Positions 4,496 through 5,542 of a stretch of 5,542 nucleotides of DNA are shown here, piece by piece (positions within the stretch are counted from its first letter, which is position 1; every line of letters begins with the position of its first letter). The translations under genes were made by a program, and so were the position numbers. Below the pieces are notes generated by a model. That model was given only the letters and a program-made list of their open reading frames with translations, was not told the origin of the DNA and did no database searches. The DNA is from Sulfurovum sp. (GTDB lineage: Bacteria; Campylobacterota; Campylobacteria; Campylobacterales; Sulfurovaceae): positions 1 through 5,542 of the forward strand of contig JALSPX010000012.1 of assembly GCA_026985755.1 (NCBI GenBank), in the 5' to 3' direction.

Positions 4496-5542
4496 ATGTT
4501 TGAAACTGTGATTGGTCTAGAAGTACACGTACAGCTTAATACCAAAACCAAACTTTTTTGTGCCTGTCCTACCTCTTTTGCAGCACATCAAAATACCAAT
4601 ACTTGCCCTACCTGTTTGGCACTCCCAGGTGCATTGCCTGTGGTCAACAAAGAAGCAGCGATAAAAGCGATGAGACTTGGATATGCGATTAACGCAAATG
4701 TGAACCATACTTCGTATTTTGATAGAAAATCATACTTCTACCCTGATAGTCCATCGGCGTATCAGATTACGCAACTGAGTAAGGCTATTGTGCAAAAAGG
4801 TGAAGTGATGATAGATTTGGCTGATGGAAACCAAAAGCGTATTGGGATGACACAAGCACACTTAGAAGCAGATGCGGGTAAAAATATGCATGAGGGAAAT
4901 GAGTCTAAAGTAGATTTAAATCGTGCAGGGACACCACTGTTGGAGATAGTCTCTGAGCCAGATATGCGAAATGCGGATGAAGCAGTAGCCTTTTTAAAAA
5001 AATTACATGCTACCGTACGTTATTTAGATATCTCTGATGCCAATATGCAAGAGGGATCGTTTCGTTGTGATGTGAATGTCTCTATCCGTCCTAAAGGGCA
5101 AGAGGAGTTTGGTACACGCGTAGAGATAAAAAATATCAACTCATTTAAGTTTGTCGCAGCAGCGATAGCCTATGAAGTACAGCGTCAAACAGAAGCCTAT
5201 GAAGATGGTGTCTATGAAAATGAAGTCTACCAAGAGACACGTCTATGGGATGTAGAAGCTGGTGAAACACGTTCTATGAGAGGCAAAGAAGAAGCAGCTG
5301 ATTATCGGTATTTCCCAGATCCAGACTTGCGTCCACTAGTGGTGACTGAAGAGATGATAAATCTAGCCAAAGAGATGCCAGAACTTCCCGATGCAAAAGT
5401 CAAGCGTTATACCGAGGCGTTAGGTATAAAGAAGTACGATGCATTGGTTATTACAGCAGACAAAGAGATGGCAAGCTACTTTGAAGAGATGTTAGAACAG
5501 GGTGCCAATGCCAAGACAGCAGTGACATGGCTCACCTCTGAA
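4496..5542 (+). CDS. gatB: Asp-tRNA(Asn)/Glu-tRNA(Gln) amidotransferase subunit B (3' end outside window)
   Basis: GatB is the tRNA-binding kinase/transamidase subunit of the GatCAB complex. It phosphorylates the side chain of misacylated Glu-tRNA(Gln) or Asp-tRNA(Asn) and amidates it with ammonia channelled from GatA. The frame gives 349 codons with no stop. The family is about 475 residues, so the C-terminal end of the helical and tail (YqeY-like) region is missing. Landmarks are VIGLEVHVQL (5-14) with Glu9 and His11, and a zinc-type cluster Cys22, Cys24, Cys37, Cys40. Further on are YFYPDSPSAYQIT (80-92), HLEADAGK (122-129) with Glu124, and DLNRAGTPLLEIVSEPD (140-156). ANMQEGSFRCDVNVS (182-196) carries Asp192, followed by VEIKNINSFKF and DYRYFPDPDL. 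The catalytic and metal residues match those of the structurally known GatB. gatA and gatC are not adjacent upstream, a scattered arrangement that is common. The gene has its own promoter and RBS. Confidence 0.97.
   Translation, partial: MFETVIGLEVHVQLNTKTKLFCACPTSFAAHQNTNTCPTCLALPGALPVVNKEAAIKAMRLGYAINANVNHTSYFDRKSYFYPDSPSAYQITQLSKAIVQKGEVMIDLADGNQKRIGMTQAHLEADAGKNMHEGNESKVDLNRAGTPLLEIVSEPDMRNADEAVAFLKKLHATVRYLDISDANMQEGSFRCDVNVSIRPKGQEEFGTRVEIKNINSFKFVAAAIAYEVQRQTEAYEDGVYENEVYQETRLWDVEAGETRSMRGKEEAADYRYFPDPDLRPLVVTEEMINLAKEMPELPDAKVKRYTEALGIKKYDALVITADKEMASYFEEMLEQGANAKTAVTWLTSE

Noticed and set aside
4517..4708. 63-codon open frame on the - strand at the 5' end of gatB
   Set aside because: The + strand of this stretch encodes the unmistakable GatB N-terminus, including its cysteine cluster; the - strand frame is a shadow.
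498..5020. Recurring GTACGT hexamer (for example near 499, 1633, 1735, 2376 and 5014)
   Set aside because: Each copy is in frame in a coding region and reads Val-Arg (GTA CGT), so codon preference explains it.

Overview
The window looks like ordinary chromosomal DNA of a Campylobacterota (formerly Epsilonproteobacteria) member, most like the Sulfurovum/Sulfurimonas group. This placement is an inference from protein character, A+T-rich third positions and spacers, a lone ATP synthase a-subunit gene followed by a small membrane-protein gene, and GCTATAAT-type promoters. No 16S rRNA or other decisive marker is present. All eight genes read on the + strand, and coding density is high.

Region 1 (1-1772) is a tight run of three genes: the 3' part of trpD (tryptophan synthesis, cut by the left edge), tsaE (ATPase for the tRNA t6A modification) and lptB (ATPase of the LPS exporter). 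trpD and tsaE are 8 nt apart and joined by a 7-bp tandem repeat that carries the trpD stop codon. tsaE and lptB overlap at a TGATG junction. Region 2 (1773-2612) is an 87-bp spacer followed by a gene of the uncharacterised TIGR02757 family. In Campylobacter the sigma-54 gene rpoN follows the tsaE-lptB pair, and it is absent here.

Region 3 (2613-4392) begins with a good TATAAT promoter and ribosome binding site in front of atpB (F0 a-subunit). Downstream are an 87-residue protein with two predicted membrane helices and a secreted DUF3108-like protein whose start overlaps the previous gene by 20 nt. These three probably form one transcription unit. Region 4 (4393-5542) is a 103-bp spacer with a second, very similar promoter, followed by gatB (amidotransferase for Gln-tRNA/Asn-tRNA), which runs off the right edge and is therefore an open frame without a stop.

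Most genes are core housekeeping functions: amino-acid synthesis, tRNA modification, envelope export, energy conversion and tRNA charging. I see no mobile element, CRISPR array, RNA gene, toxin-antitoxin or defence cassette, and nothing that amounts to a new system. The points most worth a second look are the heptanucleotide repeat at trpD/tsaE, the small membrane protein paired with atpB, the rpoN-less locus downstream of lptB, and the shared promoter-to-RBS layout of atpB and gatB.
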